From positions 25,728,723-25,792,722 of the forward strand of contig CM055109.1 of NCBI GenBank assembly GCA_029204225.1: 64,000 nt of DNA, read 5' to 3'. Positions 51,000-63,958 of the stretch are shown piece after piece (position 1 is the stretch's first letter; every line of letters begins with the position of its first letter). This stretch comes from Diphasiastrum complanatum (Eukaryota > Streptophyta > Lycopodiopsida > Lycopodiales > Lycopodiaceae). Below the pieces are notes generated by a model. That model saw nothing but the letters and a program-made list of their open reading frames with translations. It did no database searches and was not told the origin of the DNA. A program made the position numbers and the translations under genes.

Positions 51000-51049
51000 A
51001 TTCTTATTGCACCCCACCTCAACCTTACTTCCTGAGATGCTTATGGGTC
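51000..51049 (-). promoter_or_regulatory. candidate degenerate USE and TATA of U2 copy C
   Basis: GACCCATAAGC (51,049-51,039) and CAATAAGAAT (about 51,009-51,000) at -73 and -33, as in copy A. Weak matches to the plant snRNA promoter consensus. Confidence 0.25.
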
Positions 51050-51872
51050 TATTCGTTCGTTCTCCCACCGCCTCCTCACCTCAACCTTACTTCCTGAGAT
51101 TCCTTCTCCCACCGCGCACACACCTCTCGCTCCAGGACCTTCTTACATACAATAAACTCTCTCTCGTCTTTCTTCTTGAAAATTCTTTTCGAGCATCCAT
51201 GCAGGCAGGCAGCAGCGAGCTTTCTTTCTTTCTTTCTCACTTGCTTGCTTTTTTGCATATCCATCCTTCCCTTGGGCCTTACCTTACCAGCTGTTGAATT
51301 GAATGGGATAGAAAAAACGAAAGGCCAGGATGAGGATGGAAATGTAAGCTTCTTCTTCTTACTTACTTAGACACACAGACACGGCACTTATGGAAACACA
51401 ACGGGGGGCTGCTGCTGCTGCGGCGTTTTAGGGCTGCGCCCCTACTATCTTCTCTGCTTTCCAAACTCCGCCCCTTCCTTGTTTCTCTGCCATTCAGCTC
51501 CAATCATGCTTCATTTCCCTTGCTTTTCTGCGCTGCTTCATCGATTCTCTGAGGCATTTTATTTCTCACAACCCTTTTTTGGACTTATTCTTACACTAAG
51601 CTGCTTGGGGTTGATCGAAAGCCTGCAAAATCACCGTTCATCCATCCATCCTATGCTATGCAGCTGTTTGTTGAAGAAGATAATCACCAATTTCTTGCCA
51701 GCTTTGTTTCTCCATGCTCCATTTCATGTTCTTTCATTCAATATATGCACAAGTTTTTCATTCCTTTGCTTCTAATGTTATATCTAATTTTACATGAGTA
51801 CTTTTCATGGCATAATCATCTTTGCCCAACCAGGTTCAATTCCTCCCACCCAAGTTTCTTCTCAATGCCATC

Positions 51873-53295
51873 AAATGCCTCTTAGCTGCTATCATTGTCC
51901 CATTACCACTTAGTCCTAGTAACAATCGCTACAATCATTCTTCATGCAATGGCGATCATCAACATTCAGATTCAGATATGATTTCTTTCCTTCTGACCCG
52001 TTTTTGATCATGCACTCGCTATCTTCAATGTTGGCTATTGGAATCCTCTTCAAGTTCCTTGGTGACAACGGACCGATGTTCCCTGGGTTTTGAGACAATT
52101 GTAATGCATAAAGCAATATCGAGTTCCAATTTATATCTGATTTCTTTCTTTCTTCCTCCTGACCCATTTGATCATGCAGTGGCTATCTTCAACGTTGGCT
52201 ATTGGAATCATCTTCAACTTCCTTTGTGACAACGGAGTGATAAGCACCTATGCTCCCCAAGGTCGTTGTTTCGGCTTTACACACAATGGTAATGCATAAA
52301 GCAATATCGGATTCCAACCTTTATTCTTTCTTCCTCATGACCCGTTTGATCATTCAATGGCTATTGGAATCAAATGTCTCTTAGCTGCTATCATTGTCCC
52401 ATTACCACTTAGTCCTAGTAACAATCGCTACAATCATTCTTCATGCAATGACGATCATCAACATTCAGATTCAGATATGATTTCTTTCCTTCTGACCCGA
52501 TTTTGATCATGCACTCGCTATCTTCAATGTTGGCTATTGGAATCCTCTTCAAGTTCCTTGGTGACAACGGACCGATGTTCCCTGGGTTTTGAGACAATTG
52601 TAATGCATAAAGCAATATCGAGTTCCAATTTATATCTGATTTCTTTCTTTCTTCCTCCTGACCCATTTGATCATGCAGTGGCTATCTTCAACGTTGGCTA
52701 TTGGAATCATCTTCAACTTCCTTTGTGACAACAGAGTGATAAGCACCTATGCTCCCCAAGGTCGTTGTTTCGGCTTTACACACAATGGTAATGCATAAAG
52801 CAATATCGGGTTCCAACCTTTATTCTTTCTTCCTCATGACCCGTTTGATCATACAATGGCTATTGGAATCAAATGCCTCTTAGCTGCTATCATTGTCCCA
52901 TTACCACTTAGTCCTAGTAACAATCGCTACAATCATTCTTCATGCAATGACGATCATCAACATTCAGATTCAGATATGATTTCTTTCCTTCTGACCCGTT
53001 TTTGATCATGCACTCGCTATCTTCAATGTTGGCTATTGGAATCTTCTTCAAGTTCCTTGGTGACAACGGACCGATGTTCCCTGGGTTTTGAGACAATGGT
53101 AATGCATAAAGCAATATCGAGTTCCAATTTATATCTGATTTCTTTCTTCCTTCCTCCTGACCCATTTGATCATGCAGTGGCTATCTTAAACGTTGGCTAT
53201 TGGAATCATCTTCAACTTCCTTCGTGACAACGGAGTGATAAGCACCTATGCTCCCCAAGGTCGTTGTTTCGGCTTTACACACAATGGTAATGCAT

Positions 53296-53297
<2 letters not shown>
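51873..53297. repeat. 499-bp tandem repeat, three units (module C)
   Basis: Same array as in module A, units starting at 51,873, 52,372 and 52,871. The third unit is incomplete, cut by the GA microsatellite. Confidence 0.95.
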
Positions 53298-53371
<74 letters not shown>

Positions 53372-53470
53372 AACTATTCAAACGCTTCTGATAATTCTGA
53401 TTTTCAATGAATTAATCTGTATGAATATGAACAGCTATTTATACTAAGAAATTAGGTCGTCATATGAATG
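53298..53470 (-). repeat. LTR fragment with (GA)n, inverted relative to 58,174-58,366
   Basis: A GA run (53,298-53,369) then about 92 bp (CTAACTATTCAAACG... to AGGTCGTCA). It matches, in reverse complement, 58,174-58,264 and the adjoining (CT)n, with about two mismatches. It is a minus-oriented copy of the copia LTR at 57,700-58,500. Confidence 0.85.
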
Positions 53471-54220
<750 letters not shown>

Positions 54221-54940
54221 ATGTTTAATCAATGGCAGTTGTTCCATCACTTTTGCCCAGCTCTGGTTCTCGCCCTGTTTCATTGTTATAACATTGGCAT
54301 TTCCTTTCCACTTACACTTTCCTTTTGTTTTCTTGCTTTCATGCTCATCGCTTGCTCATGTTGTCATCACTCTCACCATCATCAGCTCTCATCGCTCTGC
54401 TTTCATGCTCATTGTTGCTCGTGCTCTCATCGCTCTCACATTTGACCTAGCTTCTCGTGCGTCCGACTCGAACACTTCACTATTCATCATGGATGCTGGA
54501 ACAAGCTCAGCTATCAATTGGAAAGTGTGTGCTTCTATCAAACTTTTAGCGATTCTGGGGCCTGATGGATCAATGTTGCCTCAATCATCTCAACATTGAT
54601 CCATCAGTGGTGCTTGCTCAAGTCAGTAACAACTTCGTGAATTCCATAAGCTCGGTTACTAAAACGGATATCACATTGCAAATACGGGGTGTGTCTTATA
54701 TCTGCAACGAGACCACTTTTTCTACCGCTCTTGGTATAATGATCGCCAAGTGAAGATCTTCAAGAATCTTGTCACATGCAAACCAAAAGGACACCTGCGG
54801 AGCATGAGCCACCCAACCAACATGAAGAAGCTTGTCAATACCCTAACCCTTCACCCCCAAGCCATAGTGAATGAATACAAGAGAGGAGAGGAAGACTTGG
54901 CTCAAGAATCTAAAATTCCAATAGGGAGATGGGCGAGATT
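54221..54940 (+). pseudogene. decayed copia 5' region / gag start
   Basis: Short open parts: MDAGTSSAINWKVCASIKLL (54,490 on) and SSVTKTDITLQIRGVSYICN (54,647 on). The latter resembles the MAFAVVTKTNIKLHVQIGAI frame at 60,452 and a decayed reversed copy in modules A/B (about 21,180-21,350). This suggests a shared gag N-terminus. Assignment is tentative. Confidence 0.4.
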
Positions 54941-55218
54941 CCATGGTAAGTATTCTCCAAGAGGAGAGAATATTCTCCTTAGGATTCCCATGTAGCCTTC
55001 ATTAAGCTATTGACCTCCTATTCTTGCATTATACCAGTCATTCACCATGCAAGCGCTCTTATATCCAATTATAGGTCTGGGCCCTCATATGATTATTAAT
55101 TACTTGTAACAACCATGCCCAAAATGAAGTAGCATAACTAATACCCACATACAACTGGAGTGACCGGCTATCCACGTCAAGAATTATTTTGATTCGTTAT
55201 ACAAGACATGGGCATAAC
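54941..55218 (-). repeat. gypsy 4 truncated 3' LTR
   Basis: Read on minus from 55,218 it starts TGTTATGCCCATGTC and follows the gypsy 3 LTR (GGATAGCCGGTCACTCCAG, CATATGAGGGCCCAGACC). It is truncated at about 54,941. Confidence 0.85.
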
Positions 55219-55247
55219 ATTCTTGCCCCCTTGAACCACTTCTATCT

Positions 55248-55495
55248 CTAGAAGTGAAAACCAGGGAGGTTCTTCTTTATGCTTTCGACCCCCTGCTCCC
55301 ATGAATTATCATCCTCAGTCCGTCCCTTCCACCTAATCAAGCACTCAAAGATAGAACAATTTCTCAAATGTTTATCTCTGGTTCTAAGTACCTTTTCAGG
55401 TTCCAAAGGAACACTAAGTGATAAGTCCTCCAAATGGGTAAGATCTTCCTCTGAACCAACTACGTCAACTTCATGTAAACTTAACTTTAATCGGC
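55248..55495 (-). pseudogene. gypsy 4 chromodomain
   Basis: EPEKVLRTRDKHLRNCSIFE, then CLIRWKGRTEDDNSWEQGVE and IKKNLPGF. A chromodomain-like module with the aromatic Trp of RWKG and D-N-S-W-E intact, better preserved than in gypsy 3. It is separated from the integrase by a stop/frame change near 55,496. Confidence 0.85.
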
Positions 55496-56419
55496 TTACA
55501 TGAAGCTCTGAAGATCTAGTTTGTAAGCTAAAGAACTAATTTTCTTTATAATCCGAAACGGTCCACAATATTTGGTAGACAATCTATAATGCTTCTCCAT
55601 ATGCATAGTCTTAGAATCCTTAGGTACTCTAAAATATACCCAGTCATCAACTTTAAAATCTATGGGAGACCTCTTAAGATTGGCATAGTGCTTAGCTCTA
55701 TCCTGAGCACTCCGGATACAATCATGGGCCACTTGCAAAATTTCATGCATATCATACAAAAAATTCACAACTTTATGGATCTTAACAGACTTCGTCTCCA
55801 CATTTATCAGAGATCTTGGTTGAAAACTGTACATCACCATAAATGGACTATAACCAATAGCAGAATGTTTCCTATTGTTATAAGCAAACTCAATCAAAGC
55901 AACGTAATCTTCCCACTGAGATTGCATGTGTGACACATATGTTCTCAACATATCCTCCATAGTCTGATTAGTTGAGTCAGTATGGCCATCTTATTCAGGA
56001 TGATCAGAAGAACTAAAACTAAGGGATTTTTCTAGCTTATGGAATATAGCTGGCCAAAACTGACCTGTAAATTTAGGATCTCTATCACTAATTATATCAC
56101 TTGGTAGTCCACAAAGCCTAAATAATCTTTTCACAAAGATCTGGGCTAAATCCGAAGCCTTAGCAGTTGACTTGACTGGTATAAAAGTAGCTAACTTTGT
56201 CAACCTGTCCACCACAATCCAAATAGATATACTTTTCCATCGTTCTTGAGAGATATCTAGGAGATGTAACAACCCTCTAGTCTTTAAGCGTTTAACTTTG
56301 GCTAACTGACAAGGTCTACATTGACCCACATAAGACTGGACAAATGGCTTGAGTTTTGGCCAATAAAACTCACTTCTGACCAAGTCCAAAGTCCTCTATA
56401 TACCCGGATGATCTTTATC
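55496..56419 (-). pseudogene. gypsy 4 integrase, catalytic core partly deleted
   Basis: From about 56,419: HPGI, a stop, RTLDLVRSEFYWPKLKP and YVGQCRPCQLAKVKRLKT (zinc domain end). Then SISIWIVVDRLTKLATFIPV: the DFVVGLP block with the first catalytic Asp is deleted between SIS and IW. LPSDIISDRDPKFTGQFW keeps the second Asp. A stop follows HPE before DGHTDSTNQT, where the Glu region is changed. MEDMLRTYVSHMQSQWEDYV continues to CGPFRIIKKISSLAYKL (GPY/F module). Same family as gypsy 2 and 3. Confidence 0.9.
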
Positions 56420-56600
56420 TAGTCCATCAATAGCTTCATCAAATGTTTGAGGTTCTTCCACAAAATCACGGAATTCAATGGCTATGTTCGTTGAAACATC
56501 TTGACCAAATCTTGCTAGTGGTTTTCTTTCTCTTGTAGATCTTCTCACAGTTTGTATAGATTTCGAATTCAATTCTGCAGTTCCAAGTTTCACTTGAAGC
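56420..56600 (-). pseudogene. copia connector fused to gypsy 4 integrase
   Basis: One open frame reads RRSTRERKPLARFGQDVS and EEPQTFDEAIDG, the copia integrase-RT connector. It passes within the same frame into DHPGI of gypsy integrase. This is a copia-gypsy junction on minus. The frame also overlaps antisense copia RT sequence at its 5' end, so its start codon is spurious. Confidence 0.75.
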
Positions 56601-57700
56601 TGCACTTTATGGCTTGAAGCAATATGCTCGAGCATGGTTTCAAAGGATCAATACTTTTCTCATTGATCACGGCTATACACCTGGCTCTTCAAATTCAAAT
56701 GTTTGCTTCAAAGCAGTGCATCAGTCTTTTATCATTATCACATTATACGTGGAATATACATTGCTTTTCAGCAACAGTACGGATCTGATAAAAGAGGAGA
56801 AGACAATGCTATCTTCCAAATTCGACATGACCAATCAGGGCGAAGCTCATTTCTGCCTTGGTATACAAATCCACAAAGACAGAAAGCAGAAGTGACCTAC
56901 ATTACACAACAGAGGTACATCTACAACATTTTAGTCAGATATAATTTGATCAATTGCAAGTTAGCTCTCTCACCAATGGAACCAAGACTCAAATTGTCAA
57001 AGGACCAGTGTCCCCAAACAATTCATGAGTAGCAGCAGATGCATGAGTATCCTTGCTATTCTATTATAGGATCTCTTATGTACGCCATGATTTGTACCAG
57101 GCCAGACATAGCTTTTGCAGTCAGCTCTCTCATGACTAATCCTGGTATAACACATTGGAAGGCTCTTATCAGAGTCATGAGATATCTTCGAGCTACTATG
57201 GACTTTTTTATTTATTACGGAGCAGTCGACAACGACAAACTCAATTTCCTCAGTGGTTACACATATGCGAGTTGGGCAGGAGATGTAGACACTTGTAAAT
57301 CTACTTCCGGATTTACATTCTTTCTCAACAATGGTCCAATTTCCTGGAACAATCACAAGCAATCTTTGATAGCTCTATCTTCCACTAAATCAGAGTATAT
57401 CGCAGCCTCTCAAGCTACAAAGGAAACAACTTGGTTGAGGAATCTACTCTCAAATATCGGTCTGAATCAATATGCTCTGACAACATTATTTTGTGATAAT
57501 CAAAGTGCCATCGCTTTATCAACCAACCCTAGATTTCATTCCAGGAGTAAGCACATTGAATTGAAGTATCATTTCGTCAGAAGCAAAGTTCTCAACAAAG
57601 TGGTCAAATTGTAGTACTGTAGAACGCAAGACAGCAGATGTTTTTACTAAAGCATTAAGTTTGGAGTCACACAGAAGATTCTGTGTAGAAGTTTGAAGGT
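56601..57700 (+). pseudogene. copia RT end and RNase H
   Basis: ALYGLKQYARAWFQRINTFL (56,603 on) enters RT. The catalytic box reads LYVEYTLLFSN, both Asp lost. FDMTNQGEAHFCLGIQIHKD follows, then a frameshift near 56,890. A 191-codon open frame (57,039-57,614) is the RNase H: YPCYSIIGSLMYAMICTRPD, STSGFTFFLNNGPISWNNHK, LSSTKSEYIAASQATKE with Glu, and LFCDNQSAIALS with Asp. The usual SDADWAGD is YTYASWAGD, losing the first catalytic Asp. KHIELKYHFVRSKV then leads to a stop, and decayed DVFTKALS lies near 57,640. Confidence 0.9.
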
Positions 57701-58500
<800 letters not shown>

Positions 58501-58819
58501 TGTTTCGTTTTGAATCGATACTATTCTTTATTGCGTTCAGTTTCGTCTCAGAATGTGTGCGTTTCTGTATTTCTTTGCGACTAATTCGCAACTAATTATT
58601 TGTTTGATAATTTTGGATGCTTAATTGTTTGGCTACGTAATCACTGTAGTATTGATGATTTCAAAGTTAGTTCCTATAAGTTCAAACGTGATTTCTATCA
58701 CTATTGTCTTGTTTAAAATTGATAAGCGTAGTCATGCATTGGAAAGATGAAGATAGTTTATTCCGCCATGCACAAAAGGTTTTCTATCTAAACACACGAA
58801 TTATTTTCATTCGTTTCTT

Positions 58820-59712
58820 TTCGAGCTAGACCTATCTTCTGCATACCACTTTCCGACACTTGATACATTTAAGAACCTTATGGAGCATATGGTTGCCACT
58901 GGATTAGTCATTGAAGATATCAATGCCATTACAACTATGTTATTGAGTTTACTAGAAGCATATGAAAATTGGGTCATGACGATTTCCACTCAACAAGGCC
59001 TCACTCTTACTAAAGTGGTTTCTATGCTACTTTAAGAGAATATCAGAAGAAGTGGATCATTCTCCAACTCAGGGTAAAATCTCAAGCTCTATATTCTAAG
59101 AAAAATTAGAAGTATAGATTCAAGAGATCTACAAAGTCAGACTACTTTGACAGAAAGAGCAACCAGCAGCCAACATTGAATTCAGGAGGCTTCATTACCT
59201 CAACCAAAATCTCAACTATTCTGCAAATACTATAAAAGGACTAGTCATCTCATCAAAGACTATAGAAAACTCAAGTACAACAATGAGAAGAAAAAGCAGT
59301 TTCACCGACAAGCCAGTCAAATAACTCAACCTTGAGAAGAAGATGAAGCTGTCTTTATGACGAAAGCTGGAGAGCTCCAAGATGACAATTCTTGGTATTT
59401 GGACTCAGGAGCAACACACCAAATGACTCACCATCTCGATTGGTTCCAAGACTACAAGTCATTAGCTCATCCTATAGTTGTACAATTGGGTGACAACTCA
59501 TCGAACAACATTTAAAGTGAAGGTACTGTCAAGATCGAGTTTCAAAAATGTAATGTCAAGTTTTTGTCCAAAGTTCTACATGTACCAAATCTTACAAAAA
59601 ACTGCTCTCAATTAGTAGGATTTCTGATTTTGGTCATAGGATCGAATTCGATACAAATGGCTACACCATTCTTGACAAATCTAAGAAAGTTTTAGCTTTT
59701 GGTAAAAGGTGT
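58820..59712 (+). pseudogene. copia gag and protease remnant
   Basis: DTFKNLMEHMVATGLVIEDI and LEAYENWVMTISTQQG are gag UBN2-type helices (about 58,855-59,000). QLFCKYYKRTSHLIKDYRKL is a zinc knuckle with the last Cys changed to Tyr (59,215-59,275). DDNSWYLDSGATHQMTHHLD (59,380-59,440) is the only intact D-S-G-A protease active site in the window. A stop lies at about 59,512. The sequence is closely related to the protease in modules A and B. Confidence 0.85.
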
Positions 59713-60449
59713 GGCTACCTCTACAAGTTAATTTTTGTAAGTTATCTTCTATAGTTGGAAAGGGGTACACACATCTTGAGTTTAAGGTAGATTGTCATGG
59801 TAATTCTACACTCAGGTGTATTAACTAACCACGACTTTTGATTCAAAATCAACAATCTAGCATTTTTCTAGAGATAATCATAAGTGTGTATAAGAGAGGT
59901 AGGAAGATAACGAGTGATGGTGGTGACGCTAGTAAAATTTGCTTGTTGAGGGAGGTGTGTTGGAACAAATTTATGGGGGAGCATGAGAACAACACTCAAC
60001 AATAAATCTTAAACTCAAAGGCTAGAAGCTTGCTTACGTACTTAAAATGAAAGACACATGACATCATATATTTGTTACAAATAAAGAAAATGACTAAGAC
60101 TTGAAGGAAATGATCATATTCGGTAGCACAACATGTTTGGGGCATCTGTATTTATGTGATATTCACCCATATATATTGGTCATGTTCAATCATGACAAAG
60201 GTCTCAATTGTCTTTTCTTCCAACTAGTAGCAATAATTTTCTTTCAACTAAAGCAATAGCTTGACATGCAATGAATGGTGTTGATATGCAAATGGACCTC
60301 TTTACATATATTGGTGATTTATTAACTTGAGAACAAGAATACTTGCAATATCAAATTCCAAACATACAATAGCAAAAAATATTGCCCCAAAAAAATCACT
60401 TTTTATTTTCTCTCACACTTTGACATTGTTTATGCAGGAACATTGCCAC
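59713..60449. other. no recognised gene
   Basis: AT-rich DNA between a copia protease remnant and module D. No open frame or RNA gene recognised. Confidence 0.4.
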
Positions 60450-61748
60450 GATGGCATTTGCAGTCGTTACTAAAACTAACATCAAATTGCATGTCCAGAT
60501 TGGAGCAATTAAGTGTGTTAATGGAAATCCTATATGTTATGATGCGAATGTAGCATCCTTTACAAAGCAAGTCGGTTTGATGACATAAGTGTTCGACAAA
60601 AGATATCGTGAGATGTCACGAAGGAAGTTGAAGATGATTCCAATAGCCAGCGTTGAAGATAGCCACTGCATGATCAAATGGGTCAGGAGGAAGAAAGAAA
60701 GAAATCAGATATAAATTGGAACTCGATATTGCTTTATGCATTACCATTGTCTCAAAACCCAGGGAACATCGGTCCGTTGTCACCAAGGAACTTGAAGAGG
60801 ATTCCAATAGCCAACATTGAAGATAGCGAGTGCATGATCAAAAACGGGTCAGAAGGAAAGAAATCATATCTGAATCTGAATGTTGATGATCGCCATTGCA
60901 TGAAGAATGATTGTAGCGATTGTTACTAGGACTAAGTGGTAATGGGACAATGATAGCAGCTAAGAGGCATTTGATGGCATTGAGAAGAAACTTGGGTGGG
61001 AGGAATTGAACCTGGTTGGGCAAAGATGATTATGCCATGAAAAGTACTCATGTAAAATTAGATATAACATTAGAAGCAAAGGAATGAAAAACTTGTGCAT
61101 ATATTGAATGAAAGAACATGAAATGGAGCATGGAGAAACAAAGCTGGCAAGAAATTGGTGATTATCTTCTTCAACGCTTTCGATCAACCCCAAGCAGCTT
61201 AGTGTAAGAATAAGTCCAAAAAAGGGTTGTGAGAAATAAAATGCCTCAGAGAATCGATGAAGCAGCGCAAAAAAGCAAGGGAAATGAAGCATGATTGGAG
61301 CTGAATGGCAGAGAAACAAGGAAGGGGCGGAGTTTGGAAAGCAGAGAAGATAGTAGGAGCGCGGCCCTAAAACGCCGCAGCAGAAGCAGCCCCCCGTTGT
61401 GTTTCCATAAGTGCCGTGTCTGTGTGTCTAAGTAAGTAAGAAGAAGAAGCTTACATTTCCATCCTCATCCTGGCCTTTCGTTTTTTCTATCCCATTCAAT
61501 TCAACAGCTGGTAAGGTAAGGCCCAAGGGAAGGATGGATATGCAAAAAAGCAAGCAAGTAAGAAAGAAGGAAAGAAAGCTCGCTGCTGCCTGCCTGCATG
61601 GATGCTCGAAAAGAATTTTCAAGAAGAAAGACGAGAGAGAGTTTATTGTATGTAAGAAGGTCCTGGAGCGAGAGGTGTGTGCGCGGTGGGAGAAGGAATC
61701 TCAGGAAGTAAGGTTGAGGTGAGGAGGCGGTGGGAGAACGAACGAATA

Positions 61749-61798
61749 GTCCCATAAGCATCTCAGGAAGTAAGGTTGAGGTGGGGTGCAATAAGAAT
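61749..61798 (+). promoter_or_regulatory. candidate degenerate USE and TATA of U2 copy D
   Basis: GTCCCATAAGC at 61,749-61,759 (-73 to -63; 7 of 11 to the plant USE) and CAATAAGAAT at 61,789-61,798 (-33 to -24). The spacing of about 30 bp between them fits plant pol II snRNA promoters, but the matches are weak. Confidence 0.3.
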
Positions 61799-61821
61799 GA
61801 AGGGCCGGCACTATCGAAAGC

Positions 61822-62017
61822 ATACCTTTCTCGGCCTTTTGGCTAAGATCAAGTGTAGTATCTGTTCTTATCAGTTTAATAGCTGATACGAGACCCACTG
61901 GGTCTCATGCTATTAATCTAATTTGTTTCGGGGTTGCAGGCCCATCCGGTAGCTTGCTACTCGGGTCTGCGTGCGTCGCCTTTGTATTGCACTATCTCAA
62001 AGGCCTGGCGCAGCCCA
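61822..62017 (+). ncRNA. U2: U2 spliceosomal snRNA, copy D
   Basis: 196 nt on plus, from ATACCTTTCTCGG at 61,822 to GGCGCAGCCCA at 62,017. All stems, the GTAGTA element, the Sm-like AATTTGTTTCG and loop IV TTGCACT are intact. It has the same stem III base as copies A and C. Opposite orientation to the other three copies. Confidence 0.95.
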
Positions 62018-62949
62018 TCCCTCCCTACCTTCTCAGAAGAGAGGGAACTTAAAATCGTCAAACCCCACTTCTATATCAAATCCTCCCTAGGAATCCACCA
62101 TCTCAACTAATCACCAAAATTTAACAAACAAGGACCACCACCCTACTTCCATATCAAATCCTCTCTAGGAATCCACCATCTTCAACTCATCTACAATCGT
62201 ATTTCTCTAAAGAGCTACATCATATTAATCGCGGCACATCAAAAGCCAGTCAATCGCTTTAACTCGAGATCTCGAGTAGCTCAAGGAGTCCGCCCACATG
62301 TGAGCTTTTCCAAATGAACTTGGTCGACACAACTTTCTCATCATGAAATCGATATCGATTATCATACATCATAGTCACTCCATATATCGTTAACTACAAC
62401 ATTCCACTTGTCTCCATGTATTTTCTATGAATCTACCTAATCATATCAATTAGATCATCCTATTATTTTCTCGTTACATCCATCTTATATCCCTAAAACC
62501 ATGTGTGAGGTGAAGCTCTTTCTTTCATTCACTTGGCTATATAGATAGGTCCCTCTTATCAACCCACGACATCTTTTGCTCATCAAGGATAAATAAAGCT
62601 CGTAACAAGACAAATGCACTTCCACCGAGAACGCAAGCATGGGGCACCATGCCACGCCACGACACCTTGCAAACTTGACCTAGTTCTGGCTTCCCACATG
62701 TCATTGTTGACCGGTCGAACTCACCATCTTGCACCGCGTCACTTGCACAGACTCACATGGGTCGAACTATAAATGGAAGAAAATTTTCTCTTTCAATCAC
62801 AAACTTAGCCACACGCCTGATTTGCACTTGATTTCCTACCCAAGTTGAGCCTACTACCCGACAATTCGCACGCGACCCACGCCCTTGCCACACAACTTGC
62901 CAAAGTTTAAATTATGATAAAGATACGATCATACTCCTTTTTGCACCTA

Positions 62950-63776
62950 AATAAATATTTCACTTTTGTCGAAGAGAGTGTGATGGATTTTTGCTTCTTG
63001 CTATTCCAAGAGATGGTTTCTTGGGATAACATAAAACAATAGCTAGAAGTTGATTTTTTGGAATCAACATCAGCTTCCCAATCTGAATCAATGAATCATT
63101 GCAAAGTTAAAGTAGCTTCATGACTGCCATTGTAGCATAAAGTTTCATGCCATAATGGGTTGAACATACTTGATTACACTTTTGAGAGCCTTTTAATGAA
63201 TCAAACCTGGATTGGACATGTATTGGTTGAGAGTGATAATGATATAGGCTAGACCTAGCCTAGTGCAAATCATAGTATACATAAGAAAACCATTTCATGC
63301 GTGATAAGAAATGTTCTTCATCTTAGCACTTTTTTCAAATGCCTGAGGATGCATGTCGTATACATCGTTAAACTAGGATCGATTGGAGAATCAATGGGCT
63401 TACAATCATGCATAGAATTTCTTTTTAAAATATATCGTGAGTACATTTTTGGACTTAGATACATGATCTTTTGGGATCTATTTTTGAAATTTTGGATTCC
63501 AAGAAGATAATGAGCATTCCCTAATCCTGTCATGTCAAATTCCTTTGACAACTAAGATCTAATTTCACGTAAGAATTTTGGATCATTGCTTAATAACCGT
63601 GCATCATGTACATACAAGGCAACAACCATGTACGAAGGGCCTTCGAATTTCTTGTAGACATTTCCATCTATTGAATTTGTTGAAAATCCAACATGTAGAA
63701 GAAATTTATTGATTTTTGGGAGCCAATCCGTGGGAGCCTGTTTGAGCCCATTTAGGTCCTTGTGAATTTGACAATC
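62950..63776 (-). pseudogene. copia RT/RNase H remnant (inverted duplicate of 27,171-27,995)
   Basis: Minus translation gives the same KFDMTGLGNAHYLLGIQ, PIDSPIDPSLT and SKKSTSSYCFMLSQ blocks as the fragment before module B, with a few changes. It ends at GACAAT (63,771-63,776) within the HKDLNGLKQAP block, marking the outer end of the B/D duplication. Confidence 0.88.
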
Positions 63777-63958
63777 CCTTATATTTTATAAATAATGAAA
63801 GTTATATTTCATTTAATGATATAGAAGATGTTTTGAATTTGAGAGATGATGAAATCCTCTCAATTTTTGCTCAAAATTTATCTGAATTTTTTGACATTGT
63901 TGATTACTCATATGATGACCTTGAAAGTGAGATAGATTTTGATAAAGATGGCAATTGA
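63777..63958 (+). CDS. unrecognised acidic partial ORF
   Basis: An open frame begins before 63,794 and ends at TGA 63,956-63,958. It reads ESYISFNDIEDVLNLRDDEI then LSIFAQNLSEFFDIVDYSYD and ends EIDFDKDGN. It is strongly acidic with no start codon seen; its 5' part is cut by the duplication boundary at 63,776. No family recognised. Confidence 0.3.

Larger units (their letters stand above)
49834..53297 (-). repeat. U2 module copy C, truncated at a GA microsatellite
   Basis: Same layout as module A, including the 73-bp tandem pair and three 499-bp units. From 50,781 to 53,165 every landmark lies exactly 32,486 bp from its counterpart in A, so there is no net indel over about 2.4 kb. Private variants (such as CCCGATTTTGATC in unit 2) are shared. 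It lacks the SINE. It ends abruptly at GCATAAAG, where (GA)n begins. Confidence 0.92.
60450..62949 (+). repeat. U2 module copy D, inverted
   Basis: Reverse-complement copy of the module, closest to B: a single 499-bp unit, the same deletion next to EEDNHQF, and GTCCCATAAGC upstream of U2. It also has features of C (TCTACAATCGTA and TTCTATGAATCTACC segments absent from A and B). Between the 499-bp unit and the copia part, about 600 bp present in A and B are missing near 60,608. The duplicated block continues into copia RT up to 63,776. Confidence 0.9.

Noticed and set aside
55279-55933. Plus-strand ORFs of 74 and 114 codons
   Set aside because: Antisense of the gypsy 4 integrase and chromodomain.
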